NCBI GenBank assembly: GCA_936920195.1
Contig: CAKZHE010000068.1
Coordinates: forward strand, 1-40,828
Source of the DNA: an uncultured cyanobacterium
GTDB lineage: Bacteria; Cyanobacteriota; Cyanobacteriia; Cyanobacteriales; FACHB-T130
DNA length: 40,828 bases
Reading direction: 5' to 3'
Shown here in pieces: positions 19,172 to 27,070 of the stretch. The notes beneath the pieces were generated by a model. The model searched no databases, was not told where the DNA came from, and was given only the letters and a program-made list of their open reading frames with translations. Every line of letters starts with the position of its first letter. The stretch's first letter is position 1. A program made the translations under genes and the position numbers.

Positions 19172-19201
19172 GGTTGGGTTTCCCTGTCGTTCAACCCAAC
19201 C
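19172..19201. repeat. Hairpin of a dispersed cyanobacterial repeat
   Basis: GGTTGGGTT (19172-19180) pairs perfectly with AACCCAACC (19193-19201) over a 12-nt loop. It lies between cbiD and guaA, both on the minus strand. Similar aacccaacc hairpins are scattered in many cyanobacterial genomes. No T tract follows, so it is labelled a repeat and not a terminator. Confidence 0.6.
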
Positions 19202-19298
19202 TAACATTTGTAATTTATTGGTCACATTCAATTAGCGGGAATATTAGGGTTTAGGAGTCAGAATTTATTTACTTCAGCTCTAGAGAAATTCTATCAAT

Positions 19299-20417
19299 TT
19301 AGCACAATTGGGCTAGAAGGGCAGCCCCCGTCGGACTAGCAACAATGATTTGGCGATCGCCGTCAAATAGCACTGAGCCGACCTTGACGTGCTGTTGGCT
19401 GTGGGTGTAAATATAGGTTTGACAGCGTTGGTCAATAGTTTGGGCGATCGCCGCATAAACCCTTTCCGTCCAATTGCTGCCTGTACTGGCATCCAATCCC
19501 CGCAAGTATTTCAAGGCAGCTTCCGTAGTCGGACTGGCAAAGATGGCGGGTAAATCCCCCGCTGGCAAGCCTAAATTAGCGCAGTGCGCCACCAAAATTT
19601 CTAACCTGCCATCGGCGAAATGGTGATGGGTGTGGAAAATTCCCCCCGCCAACTTAATCAGTTTGCCATGATAGCCAAACAATAAGATTGATTTAACCTG
19701 CTGGCAACCCGCTTCCGCCAGCATAGAACCCACCCAATTAGCAGTTTTTACCAGTCTTTCTAGTTTAATCCCCAATTTTGCCGCAAAATCTAAACCATTT
19801 TCCCCAATACAAAAAACTAATCCATCGAAATAGGCGGTTTTTTCTTGGAGTTCCTGGCGGTAAGCTGTCAATTGTTCGGGAGCGCTCAGGGGTTGGGAAA
19901 TGCCAGTAGTTCCCAGGAGAGAAAGCCCATCAACTACCCCAAAAGCCGCATTAGAAGTTCTTTGGGCGAGCGATCGCCCTTCTGGTAAAACAATAGTAAC
20001 GACAATTTTTTCCGTCGGGGCTAACAACTTGCTCAAATTAGCTTGCAACAACTGCCGCGCATAGGTATAGATGGCAGCTTTACCGCTTTCTTGATGCTTG
20101 CCAATTCCTTCACCCCCCACCAAGATAATTTGCTCCTCCTGCTCATGTTCCGATTGCCATTCTACCAATACCCAAATGGGCGTATGACGAGTAAGATCGA
20201 GATTGTCCCCTGGATCGCTGTGGGTAATTGCTAGGGCGGCATTATCTTTTAGTCTGGCAACTTGGGCAATCTCAATTTTGACAACTTCCGCTGGGGCAAT
20301 TAAATCCACTTCCACAAATTCTACTTGATGGGAACCAGGGCGTAAGTATTGCAGAGCGGCGATCGCGCTGGCACAGGCAAATACTGGTAGAGTGTATCCA
20401 GAACGAGGTTTGGGCAT
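19299..20417 (-). CDS. cbiD: Cobalt-precorrin-5B C1-methyltransferase
   Basis: This 372-residue protein matches CbiD, which methylates C1 of cobalt-precorrin-5B with S-adenosylmethionine in the early-cobalt route to cobalamin. Visible family features are the N-terminal SGYTLPVFACASAIAALQYL, ITHSDPGDNLDLT, the LLGTTGISQPLS segment after an EGRSLAQRTSNAAFGVVDG stretch, and LLFGYHGKLIKLAGGIFHTHHH. The length fits the family. The start is the ATG at 20417; no strong ribosome binding site is visible. It lies just upstream of guaA on the same strand, a pairing I recall as common in cyanobacteria. No other cob/cbi genes are in the window, so the pathway genes are dispersed. Confidence 0.93.
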   Translation of the reverse strand: MPKPRSGYTLPVFACASAIAALQYLRPGSHQVEFVEVDLIAPAEVVKIEIAQVARLKDNAALAITHSDPGDNLDLTRHTPIWVLVEWQSEHEQEEQIILVGGEGIGKHQESGKAAIYTYARQLLQANLSKLLAPTEKIVVTIVLPEGRSLAQRTSNAAFGVVDGLSLLGTTGISQPLSAPEQLTAYRQELQEKTAYFDGLVFCIGENGLDFAAKLGIKLERLVKTANWVGSMLAEAGCQQVKSILLFGYHGKLIKLAGGIFHTHHHFADGRLEILVAHCANLGLPAGDLPAIFASPTTEAALKYLRGLDASTGSNWTERVYAAIAQTIDQRCQTYIYTHSQQHVKVGSVLFDGDRQIIVASPTGAALLAQLC

Positions 20418-20534
20418 TTGAGGTTTTAATTTTTTATTCTAAAGGCGATCGCGCTATGGGATGAACAGACGGCTCACACCTAGATAATTTTCAAAGTAAA
20501 GTGCCATCTCAATCAAACGCTACAGATGTATCAA

Positions 20535-20909
20535 TTATTCTGTAACTCTTTGGAGTTCTACGCTGCCTCCTTCCAAGACTTGAACTATGAGTTCATAGCC
20601 TTCCATCAATGACATTCCAACAAGAGGTTCTGAATCAGCTTCATCAATTGGAATAGTCAGATAATCTCCATCCCAAACTACAACTGCTTCGTAGACATTA
20701 AAAATACATTCACTACCATCGCCAAGAATGGCTCGCCCTCGCCTTTTCCATCGCAAGCTTAACTGAGTAATCAAATCTGGCGGTAATGAAAGCCAACCAT
20801 TAAAACCAGTATCTACGATTGCATCATGCGTGTAAACTTTCCCATTAGAGCCACATATTGAAAGCGAGATAATCGGTTCAAAATCTGCGTTAACGATTCC
20901 TACAATCAT
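20535..20909 (-). CDS. Retropepsin-like (clan AA) aspartic protease
   Basis: This is a compact 124-residue protein with the single-lobe aspartic protease layout. The catalytic motif is IVDTGFNGWLSLP (Asp-Thr-Gly at residues 32-34). It is preceded by a strand (HDAIV) and followed by VVVWDGDYLTIPI and EPLVGMSLMEGYEL, which matches the LLGMDLL-like hydrophobic-Gly motif of the family. One lobe would require homodimerisation for activity, as in retroviral proteases. Such small single-domain proteases are frequent in cyanobacteria, with unknown substrates. The start codon overlaps the stop of the preceding 90-residue gene by four bases (20906-20909), so the two are translationally coupled. Confidence 0.85.
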   Translation of the reverse strand: MIVGIVNADFEPIISLSICGSNGKVYTHDAIVDTGFNGWLSLPPDLITQLSLRWKRRGRAILGDGSECIFNVYEAVVVWDGDYLTIPIDEADSEPLVGMSLMEGYELIVQVLEGGSVELQRVTE

Positions 20910-21178
20910 ACAGATTTCTTGGTTCGTCCGCCAAATCGACGGACATGACGAGAACCAATACGAACGATCCAGATTTGAGCATCTGGGTGACGAGCTTCAA
21001 GGCGAGTGCAAGCAGCTATTTCACTCGCATCAATCTCAAAATCTTTAGTTTCAATGTCAATCGCCACAATTTTGCCATGATTCGCTGCGTCAACTAAGGG
21101 AAAGACTTGATTTTGGTAGATATCATCGCCGCGTTGAGCAAACTCTTCTTTGCTATAGCGAGGTTGTTGGACTGCCAT
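20906..21178 (-). CDS. Small partner protein of the aspartic protease
   Basis: This 90-residue soluble protein precedes the retropepsin-like gene with a 4-base overlap. It has an N-terminal helical part (YSKEEFAQRGDDIYQNQVFPLV) and a central strand pair (KIVAIDIETKDFEID). A helix (ASEIAACTRLEARHPDAQ) is followed by a basic C-terminus (RIGSRHVRRFGGRTKK). I recall similar small proteins next to clan AA proteases in other cyanobacteria but know no assigned function. The arrangement, a small first gene coupled to an enzyme gene, recalls toxin-antitoxin or substrate-enzyme cassettes. That is inference. A MITE-like element lies just upstream. Confidence 0.75.
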   Translation of the reverse strand: MAVQQPRYSKEEFAQRGDDIYQNQVFPLVDAANHGKIVAIDIETKDFEIDASEIAACTRLEARHPDAQIWIVRIGSRHVRRFGGRTKKSV

Positions 21179-21223
21179 GATTGCAGGTTCTCTTTTATCA
21201 ACACCTTCTTAGATGCTATCACA

Positions 21224-21345
21224 CAATACAGTTCAGTTAACTAAGTTCGTAGTTGGGCTTCAGCCCTAATCCGGAGAGAGTCCAGGCTCAACTACGAACT
21301 TTTGGGTTCTTTTATTTATGACCACCTACTTACTGAACCGTATTG
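21224..21345 (+). repeat. MITE-like element, copy 2 (complete)
   Basis: The ends form imperfect terminal inverted repeats: caatacagttcagttaa at the left and, on the other strand, caatacggttcagtaa at the right. The hairpin core begins at 21244. Its right arm is decayed (gagtccaggctcaac), unlike copy 1. The arm tttatttatgaccacctac is shared with copies 1 and 3. No coding capacity. Confidence 0.8.
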
Positions 21346-21391
21346 TATTATAACAATTGGTGCGATCGCAGAAGATCACACCCTATCCGCT

Positions 21392-22903
21392 TTACTGCCA
21401 GCGTGCCAGCAAATGCTCTCCGACTCGCAACGCATTTGCCATAATCGTTAAGGCAGGGCTAATGCTGGCATTGGAGGGAAAGAAACTGCCATCAACTACA
21501 TACAAATTATCCACATCGTGAGCGCGGCAATTGCGGTCTAAAACTGATGTTGCCGGATCTTCGCCAAAGCGACAAGTGCCGCATTGATTTGCCATTACCT
21601 GAATGGGAATTTCCCCCCGTGGATGCAAGAATCCACTTTGAAAACCATCAAGTTGCTTTTCAATAGTTTTCAACACTTCAATCCAAGCATAAATTAAGCG
21701 ATCGTGGGCTTCCGTATTATTGGGAGTATAGTCAACAAATATTTTTCCCCCTTCAAACCGGACTCGATTATTCGCATCGGGCAAATCTTCGGTTTGCGCC
21801 CACCAACCGATAGAATGGGTAGCTAACTGCTTTAAACCAAATCCCGGCATAAATTTTGCTAGGATAGAAAACATAGGTGGAGCTTCGGCAAAAATGATAT
21901 CCGAGAGCAATCCCCCAGAGTTTTGAATATGTCCCATTGGGTAGGAAAAATCTGCATTTCCCCAATAGAAATCATTCACGGCAATTGTCTTTTGAAAAGC
22001 TCCCGAATTAGCTTTGGTACTCAGTTGTACTACCACTGTCATCAAACTTTTCATCAAATTGCGTCCGACTAAACCGGAACTATTAGCTAAACCCTGGGGA
22101 TAGCGATCGCTCGCCGAACGCAATAACAAGGCGGCTGAGTTGACTGCACCGCCAGCCAACACTACAATATCCCCTAGAAATAGGTAAGATTGTCCGCCAA
22201 TTTCTGCTTGTACTCCTTTGACTATCCGTCCAGATGGATTGATGTGCAAGCGAACTACTTTCGCCCCAGTTTTTAAAGTTACATTGGGATGTTTTAAGGC
22301 CGGATAAATGCCGCTAACTTCCGCATCATTGGTGGGATCTTCATTTTGACGAGTCAATCCTAAAGGTAGGGGAAATGGGTGAAGATCGAGTTTGGCGATC
22401 TCTGCATATATTTCCGCCACTTGGGGTTCCTGCGCCACTGGCGGAAAAGGATAATCGCTGCTGCGGGGAGGTTCAGTGGGATCGGCAGTAGCTTGACCGT
22501 GTACCTGATATAGTGCTTCTGCTTCTGTATAATAGGGTTCAAAATCTGCGTATTTCACGCACCATTCTGGGGAAATTCCCCCCTGATGTTGGACAGTTTC
22601 AAAATCCCGTTCCCGAAATCGCAATAATGCCGCTCCATAGATTTTGGTATTGCCCCCAACCCCATAATTCATCTGGGGTGAAAACGGCTCACCAGAGCGG
22701 TCATACCATTGTTCTGGGGCATGATAGCGATCGCGCTTGAAGATATCTACATTACTGCGATTCTGCTCCTCTAAGGGCATAAAATCGCCCCGTTCCAAAA
22801 TCAAAATCTTCTTACCAGAAGCAGCCAGTTTATAGGCGAGAGTGCCTCCACCAGCGCCTGTACCAACAATTATTAGATCGTAGGATTGGTCATCAATAAT
22901 CAT
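21392..22903 (-). CDS. GMC family FAD-dependent oxidoreductase
   Basis: The product is a 503-residue flavoprotein of the glucose-methanol-choline oxidoreductase family. The FAD-binding Rossmann motif GTGAGGGTLAYKLA is near the N-terminus, followed by LILERGDF. GVGGNTKIYGAALLR is the flavin attachment loop region. The C-terminal domain has CGTCRFGEDPATSVLD, then NLYVVDGSFFPSNASISPALTIMANALRVGEHL. Sugars, alcohols and sterols are oxidised by relatives, but the substrate cannot be named. The second ATG (22903) is preferred over 22912 because the AGAGG ribosome binding site lies nine bases before it and abuts the first. No cytochrome partner gene lies beside it. Confidence 0.92.
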   Translation of the reverse strand: MIIDDQSYDLIIVGTGAGGGTLAYKLAASGKKILILERGDFMPLEEQNRSNVDIFKRDRYHAPEQWYDRSGEPFSPQMNYGVGGNTKIYGAALLRFRERDFETVQHQGGISPEWCVKYADFEPYYTEAEALYQVHGQATADPTEPPRSSDYPFPPVAQEPQVAEIYAEIAKLDLHPFPLPLGLTRQNEDPTNDAEVSGIYPALKHPNVTLKTGAKVVRLHINPSGRIVKGVQAEIGGQSYLFLGDIVVLAGGAVNSAALLLRSASDRYPQGLANSSGLVGRNLMKSLMTVVVQLSTKANSGAFQKTIAVNDFYWGNADFSYPMGHIQNSGGLLSDIIFAEAPPMFSILAKFMPGFGLKQLATHSIGWWAQTEDLPDANNRVRFEGGKIFVDYTPNNTEAHDRLIYAWIEVLKTIEKQLDGFQSGFLHPRGEIPIQVMANQCGTCRFGEDPATSVLDRNCRAHDVDNLYVVDGSFFPSNASISPALTIMANALRVGEHLLARWQ

Positions 22904-22930
22904 GGAAATCATCCTCTTGAAATTACAAAT

Positions 22931-22990
22931 TTAACAAACCACAACGAATCAATGAGCTTAGGCGTAATCCAGACCGATTCATGATACTGG
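22931..22990 (-). pseudogene. Relic of the neighbouring membrane-protein gene
   Basis: Sixty bases align to 23568-23627 with about 48 identities. Translated on the minus strand the relic reads QYHESVWITPKLIDSLWFV, against QYHEPAWITPALIDSLWFV in the intact gene. Many of the DNA differences fall at silent positions, so the copy diverged under coding constraint before truncation. Both sides end abruptly, and no start or stop belongs to it. Its edge supplies the last codons and stop of the 118-residue gene. Confidence 0.8.
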
Positions 22991-23335
22991 GAACGCAGCT
23001 ACAACTAACTCTTTTGGCATATTATCTGAATTCTTTTGTTGATTTCTAAATTCAGATAATAGTTCAAAGAAATTTTTGAAAGCGTCAGCTTCATCGCTAG
23101 AATAAAGTAAAATAATTCTTGCCCAAGATCCAGAAGTATTCACCCCAAATCTAGCTTGCAACCAAGGTTGAAATTGAGCAAATTCTGTTTCTTGTTCGGT
23201 TTCATGCAGTCCCATTTCTTCGCAGGCTTGTTGATAGCCACACAAGAACATCAATAAATTGTTGATATTCGGACTACCAATATACATTCCAGGTTTTGCC
23301 TGGATTTTTTGGAGTAAATCGTATAGGTTGGTCAT
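22979..23335 (-). CDS. Small protein with N-terminal PGMYIG motif
   Basis: The 118-residue soluble protein starts LYDLLQKIQAKPGMYIGSPNINNLLMFLCGYQQACEEMG and continues with an acidic FAQFQPWLQARFG and SWARIILLYSSDEADAFKNFFELLSEF. I recall similar PGMY(L/I)G proteins as short unnamed genes, some beside secreted-toxin loci, but I cannot assign a function. The ATG at 23335 follows the stop of the upstream membrane-protein gene with no gap. The final codons and TGA lie inside a relic of that same membrane gene, so the original C-terminus may have been replaced by recombination. Confidence 0.7.
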   Translation of the reverse strand: MTNLYDLLQKIQAKPGMYIGSPNINNLLMFLCGYQQACEEMGLHETEQETEFAQFQPWLQARFGVNTSGSWARIILLYSSDEADAFKNFFELLSEFRNQQKNSDNMPKELVVAAFPVS

Positions 23336-23743
23336 CTAACATTTGGGTTTGATTGGAAATTGTAGTAGATAAACTGCTAAAAATATGGCAGCGATCGCCT
23401 CCGAAAAAATGACTAAATTGATCGTCAATGATAAAGTCCAAATCGGAGCAATCGCATAATGACCCAAAACCAACAAACTCATCCCACAGTAGCTGTAGAG
23501 ACACGCTAATCCTAGTTTAAATTTACCCTGGGAATAAAGGATGTAGCCTATCCCGCTCAAAGGAGTCATAACGAACCACAATGAATCAATTAGCGCCGGA
23601 GTAATCCATGCAGGTTCATGATATTGGGGCAGAAAAATGATGTTGTGGATGTAATGGCCTAGAGACACCAAAATATTGAGTAGGATTAATGCCAACAGCC
23701 ATTTTTTTCTTTGGGTATATTCAATTTCCATGGCGGTCATCAC
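23336..23743 (-). CDS. Four-helix membrane protein of unknown function
   Basis: The 135-residue protein has a short basic N-terminus (YTQRKK) and four predicted membrane helices, approximately WLLALILLNILVSLGHYI, ALIDSLWFVMTPLSGIGYIL, LGLACLYSYCGMSLLVLGHY and LTINLVIFSEAIAAIFLAV. The loop after helix one, LPQYHEPAWITP, is conserved in a nearby relic copy, which suggests functional weight. I do not recognise a named family with certainty. The stop touches the start of the 118-residue gene, giving a tight two-gene unit. An alternative start at the internal ATG (MEIEYTQ) is possible. Confidence 0.75.
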   Translation of the reverse strand: MMTAMEIEYTQRKKWLLALILLNILVSLGHYIHNIIFLPQYHEPAWITPALIDSLWFVMTPLSGIGYILYSQGKFKLGLACLYSYCGMSLLVLGHYAIAPIWTLSLTINLVIFSEAIAAIFLAVYLLQFPIKPKC

Positions 23744-23791
23744 TTAACAGCGTTGGTTGGCAGTTAACAGTTAGATCGTGGTGAAATCCCG

Positions 23792-23843
23792 TCGGGGCAA
23801 TACCCCGCGTGAAGCGAAGCTATCCCGAAGGGAATCGCCCCGA
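23792..23843. repeat. Palindromic dispersed repeat downstream of ctaE
   Basis: TCGGGGC (23792-23798) pairs with GCCCCGA (23837-23843), enclosing smaller palindromes (gaagcgaagc and cccgaaggg). On the plus strand a T run follows at 23844-23848. On the minus strand, which carries ctaE, no T run follows the stem. It may still end or stabilise the cta transcript; similar elements occur widely in cyanobacteria. Confidence 0.55.
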
Positions 23844-23852
23844 TTTTTAGCC

Positions 23853-24479
23853 CTACTGCCAGACGTAAATCAAAATGAACAAAATAATCCAAATGACATC
23901 AACAAAGTGCCAAAACAGGGAAGTTGCGGCTACTCCAAACTCGCCTTTATCGTAATTTCCCGGAATGAAAGATCGCCCCAACATAATTCCTTGCAACAGC
24001 ACTCCCGTCATCACGTGCAAACCGTGAAATCCGGTGAGCAAATAAAAACTGCCCCCAAATACCCCATCGGTAAAACCAAAGGGGAGGCTGTGCCATTCCA
24101 CCGCCTGACCATACAAGAAATAACTGCCCATTACCATCGTCAGCAGCCAGAAGGCGCGGAAACCCCAGAGATTTTTGGCGTGTAGAAAGCGTTCGGCAAT
24201 ATAGATAACGAAACTGCTAGAAACCAAGACCACAGTATTGATAGCGGGATCGTGAATTTCTAGACCAGTAAAATCTTTGGGCAGCCAATCTAAAGCCGTG
24301 GTTTTGTAAACAATATAGCCTGTAAAAAAGCTGAGAAAAATCACGCTTTCCGACAGCAAAAAGACGATGAAGCCAAACATACTATTGCCCGCTTCATCGT
24401 GGGTATGGGCGGCGCTGACCTGCGCTTCTAAAGAATGACTGGAGGCGACATTAAGAGCATCAATCTCAGTGGGATTCAT
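23853..24479 (-). CDS. ctaE: Terminal oxidase subunit III (ARTO type)
   Basis: Subunit III of a heme-copper oxidase, 208 residues, with the usual membrane helices. The conserved core is present: MFGFIVFLLSESVIFLSFFTGYI, then GGSFYLLTGFHGLHVMTGVLLQGIM and SLFWHFVDVIWIILFILIYVW. I start at the ATG at 24479 (MNPTEIDAL). The open frame reaches 24548, but those residues overlap ctaD and are not conserved. The 14-base overlap with ctaD indicates coupling. It is the last gene of the DUF2231-DUF2231-ctaC-ctaD-ctaE operon. Confidence 0.93.
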   Translation of the reverse strand: MNPTEIDALNVASSHSLEAQVSAAHTHDEAGNSMFGFIVFLLSESVIFLSFFTGYIVYKTTALDWLPKDFTGLEIHDPAINTVVLVSSSFVIYIAERFLHAKNLWGFRAFWLLTMVMGSYFLYGQAVEWHSLPFGFTDGVFGGSFYLLTGFHGLHVMTGVLLQGIMLGRSFIPGNYDKGEFGVAATSLFWHFVDVIWIILFILIYVWQ

Positions 24480-26148
24480 GGATAACCTCCAAGGCATCAG
24501 GATTAGCAACCAACGGTTCTGATTTCCCGTAACCGTAGGGTTCAGCAATCACAATTGGCAATTCTTCAAAGTTTTCTGCCGTTGGTGGAGAAGACAGCAA
24601 CCATTCCAGTCCAATAGCTCGCCAAGGATTCTTAGGAGCCTTTTCTCCCTGCACCCAAGAGCCAATCATATTCAGCAGAAATGGCAATGTTGACATCCCC
24701 AACAAAAACGCCCCCAGGCTGGCAATTACATTCCAAAAGGCAAATTCCGGATCGTAGGAAGCAACGCGGCGGGGCATTCCTTGCAATCCCAACGGGTGCA
24801 TGGGGAAGAAGTTGATATTAGTGCCTAAGAAAGTCAGGGCAAAGTGCAATTTACCCAGTCCTTCGGAATACATTCGCCCGGTCATTTTGGGAAACCAATG
24901 ATACAAGGCGGCATACATTCCCATCACTACCGCACCATAGATCACGTAGTGGAAATGTCCAACCACAAAGTAGGTATTGTTGACATGAATATCAATCGGC
25001 GCGGATGCCAGCATAATCCCGGTAATGCCTGCAAACACAAACATCACCAAACCTCCCAAAGCAAACAACATGGGAGTATTCAACCGCAATTTACCGCCCC
25101 AAATTGTGGCTACCCAAGCAAAAACCTTGATGCCAGTGGGAACGGAAATCAACATTGTGGTGGCCATAAACACCATCCGCATCCAACTAGGAGTGCCGCT
25201 AGCAAACATATGGTGAACCCAGACAATACCGCTCAAACTGGTAATTACCAGGGAAGAAATGGCAACTACTTTGTAGCCAAATAGGGGTTTGCGCGCATAG
25301 ACGGGAAAAATCTCGGAGAAAATGCCAAAAATCGGCAAAATAATCACATAAACTGCTGGGTGAGAATAAAACCAGAAGAAGTGTTGAAATAATATCGGAT
25401 CGCCACCCTTGGCTGGGTCAAAAAAGCTAGTGCCAACGGTAAGATCGAGCAACAACATTACTGCTCCGGCGGTGAGAGCAGGCAAGCCAAACAGTTGAAT
25501 GATTTGGGCAGCTAATACTGTCCAGACAAATACGGGCATCCGAAACCAAGTCATTCCTGGGGCGCGCATTTTGGCGATGGTGGTGACAAAGTTGACTGCG
25601 CCCATGATGGAAGATACGCCGGAAATTGCCACTGCCAAGATCCACAACACTTGTCCGTTAATCAGGTTGCCTGTGGGATTTTGGAGGCTGACGGGAGGAT
25701 AGGCCCACCAACCGGATTGGGATGGTCCGCCGGGAATCAAGAAGCTGACCATTAGGATGACTCCAAACACGGGAACCATCCAAAAGGCGACGGCATTCAA
25801 GCGGGGAAAGGCCATGTCCTTAGCCCCAATCATCAAAGGTACGAGATAGTTGGATAATCCGACTAGGGAAGGGAATGTCCACAGGAACAACATGATGGTT
25901 CCGTGCATGGTGAACATGGCGTTGTAAACGGTGCGATCGAGTAAATCGGCTTCTGGGGTAATCAATTCGCCGCGAATAATCATGGCGAGAATGCCACCAA
26001 TCAAGAAGAAAAAGAACGATGTCACTAGATATTGAATGCCAATTACCTTATGGTCGGTGCTGAAGCTAAAAAATCGCTTCCAGTTCTCCGGTACGCCCGG
26101 TGGGGGCGGTTCAATCTGAGTAATGGTTTCGACAGAAATATTGGTCAT
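24466..26148 (-). CDS. ctaD: Terminal oxidase subunit I (heme-copper, A2-like)
   Basis: This 560-residue catalytic subunit of a cytochrome-oxidase-type enzyme has the heme and CuB histidine motifs: MHGTIMLFLW, SHPAVYVIILP with the cross-linked Tyr, HHMFASG and VVGHFHYV. Proton-pumping A1 enzymes have a glutamate in the HPEVY segment. Here that segment is WFYSHPAVYV, the Tyr-Ser motif of A2-type oxidases. It is membrane-embedded with about 12 helices, starting after a soluble N-terminus (TDHKVIGIQYLVTSFFFFL). The ATG overlaps the ctaC stop by four bases. Paired with a subunit II lacking CuA ligands, it likely uses quinol and not cytochrome c. Confidence 0.95.
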   Translation of the reverse strand: MTNISVETITQIEPPPPGVPENWKRFFSFSTDHKVIGIQYLVTSFFFFLIGGILAMIIRGELITPEADLLDRTVYNAMFTMHGTIMLFLWTFPSLVGLSNYLVPLMIGAKDMAFPRLNAVAFWMVPVFGVILMVSFLIPGGPSQSGWWAYPPVSLQNPTGNLINGQVLWILAVAISGVSSIMGAVNFVTTIAKMRAPGMTWFRMPVFVWTVLAAQIIQLFGLPALTAGAVMLLLDLTVGTSFFDPAKGGDPILFQHFFWFYSHPAVYVIILPIFGIFSEIFPVYARKPLFGYKVVAISSLVITSLSGIVWVHHMFASGTPSWMRMVFMATTMLISVPTGIKVFAWVATIWGGKLRLNTPMLFALGGLVMFVFAGITGIMLASAPIDIHVNNTYFVVGHFHYVIYGAVVMGMYAALYHWFPKMTGRMYSEGLGKLHFALTFLGTNINFFPMHPLGLQGMPRRVASYDPEFAFWNVIASLGAFLLGMSTLPFLLNMIGSWVQGEKAPKNPWRAIGLEWLLSSPPTAENFEELPIVIAEPYGYGKSEPLVANPDALEVIHESH

Positions 26149-27062
26149 AGATGGCTCTCTTGACTGCTAGGGGCATTTACCAGGGGTGGGGGAGCAGGTT
26201 CAACGGTTTGCCAGCCTACTCTGGGGGAATTTTGGGGGCGATGGTATTCTTCAAAGGCTTGGTTATAAGCTAGGACAGGGGGACTCGCAGCGGCATCTGT
26301 CAGCCATTTTTGATAAGCCTCTGGTGACTCCACAACTACATCGGTTTGCATGGCGGCAAAATAAGTGCCGCTGTACTGGGAGTCCCGCAACCGATACCGT
26401 CCTTCGCGGATGGGGGTAAATTCAAAATCGATCGCTTGACCGGGGATAATGTCTTGTTTGATGCGAAAGGCTGGGACATAGAAGCCATGCAGGACATCTT
26501 CGGATTTCAGGAGTAAGTGCGATCGCTCTTGGTTAGGTAAATGCAGTTCGGTGCTGGTAACTTTTTGGTCGGGATAGTAAAATTCCCATACCCATTGACG
26601 GGCATGGACTTCAATGGGATGTATGGCGGGGGCTTCTGGGGCGGGATCTAAAGTGGCGGCGGTGGCTATCCCCAGATTTTTCATGTGGATATGTTCCATC
26701 GGCCCTAAAATCGACATCTGGTTGTAGATCTGATAGCTGTAGGCCGCAATCCAAATTACTAACAAAATTGGAATTGCTGTCCAGATGACTTCTAGGGTGA
26801 TGTTGCCTTCGATATGGGGTCCATCGCTGGTATCGTATTTGCCAGCTCGCTGAAATAGCACTGAGTAGGCGATCGCTCCTACCACTCCCAGAAAAATAAA
26901 GGTTCCCAAGGACACCATAAAGCTGAACAATTGATCGAATAATTGGGCTTCTAGGGAGGCTTGGGGGGGAAACCAGGTGTAGGCTTGCTGCCCCATCCAC
27001 AGACTAATCAGAGCCAGGGCGATCGCCGTAGTTCCTAAAATGACAATGGTGCGAATTTTCAT
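26145..27062 (-). CDS. ctaC: Subunit II of alternative terminal oxidase, no CuA site
   Basis: This 305-residue membrane-anchored subunit II has two N-terminal helices (after MKIRTIVILG and in LFSFMVSLGTFIFLGVVGAI) followed by the cupredoxin domain. The CuA signature, normally C-x-x-x-C-x-x-x-H-x-x-M, reads RDSQYSGTYFAAMQ. Both cysteines and the histidine are replaced (Asp, Ser, Phe), although the upstream ligand-like His in DVLHGFYVPAF remains. Loss of CuA is the hallmark of cyanobacterial alternative respiratory terminal oxidase, thought to accept electrons from plastoquinol. The start is the ATG at 27062 with AGGA just upstream; a GTG at 27074 is also open. It follows a DUF2231 gene with a very short gap. 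Confidence 0.92.
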   Translation of the reverse strand: MKIRTIVILGTTAIALALISLWMGQQAYTWFPPQASLEAQLFDQLFSFMVSLGTFIFLGVVGAIAYSVLFQRAGKYDTSDGPHIEGNITLEVIWTAIPILLVIWIAAYSYQIYNQMSILGPMEHIHMKNLGIATAATLDPAPEAPAIHPIEVHARQWVWEFYYPDQKVTSTELHLPNQERSHLLLKSEDVLHGFYVPAFRIKQDIIPGQAIDFEFTPIREGRYRLRDSQYSGTYFAAMQTDVVVESPEAYQKWLTDAAASPPVLAYNQAFEEYHRPQNSPRVGWQTVEPAPPPLVNAPSSQESHL

Positions 27063-27070
27063 GCTTCCTA

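Noticed and set aside
19051-19194. Extension of guaA upstream of the GTG
   Set aside because: The added residues are not conserved in GMP synthases, and the GTG at 19050 has a good ribosome binding site.
24844-25284. Plus-strand frame opposite ctaD
   Set aside because: His-rich translation antisense to an intact oxidase subunit; no start signals.
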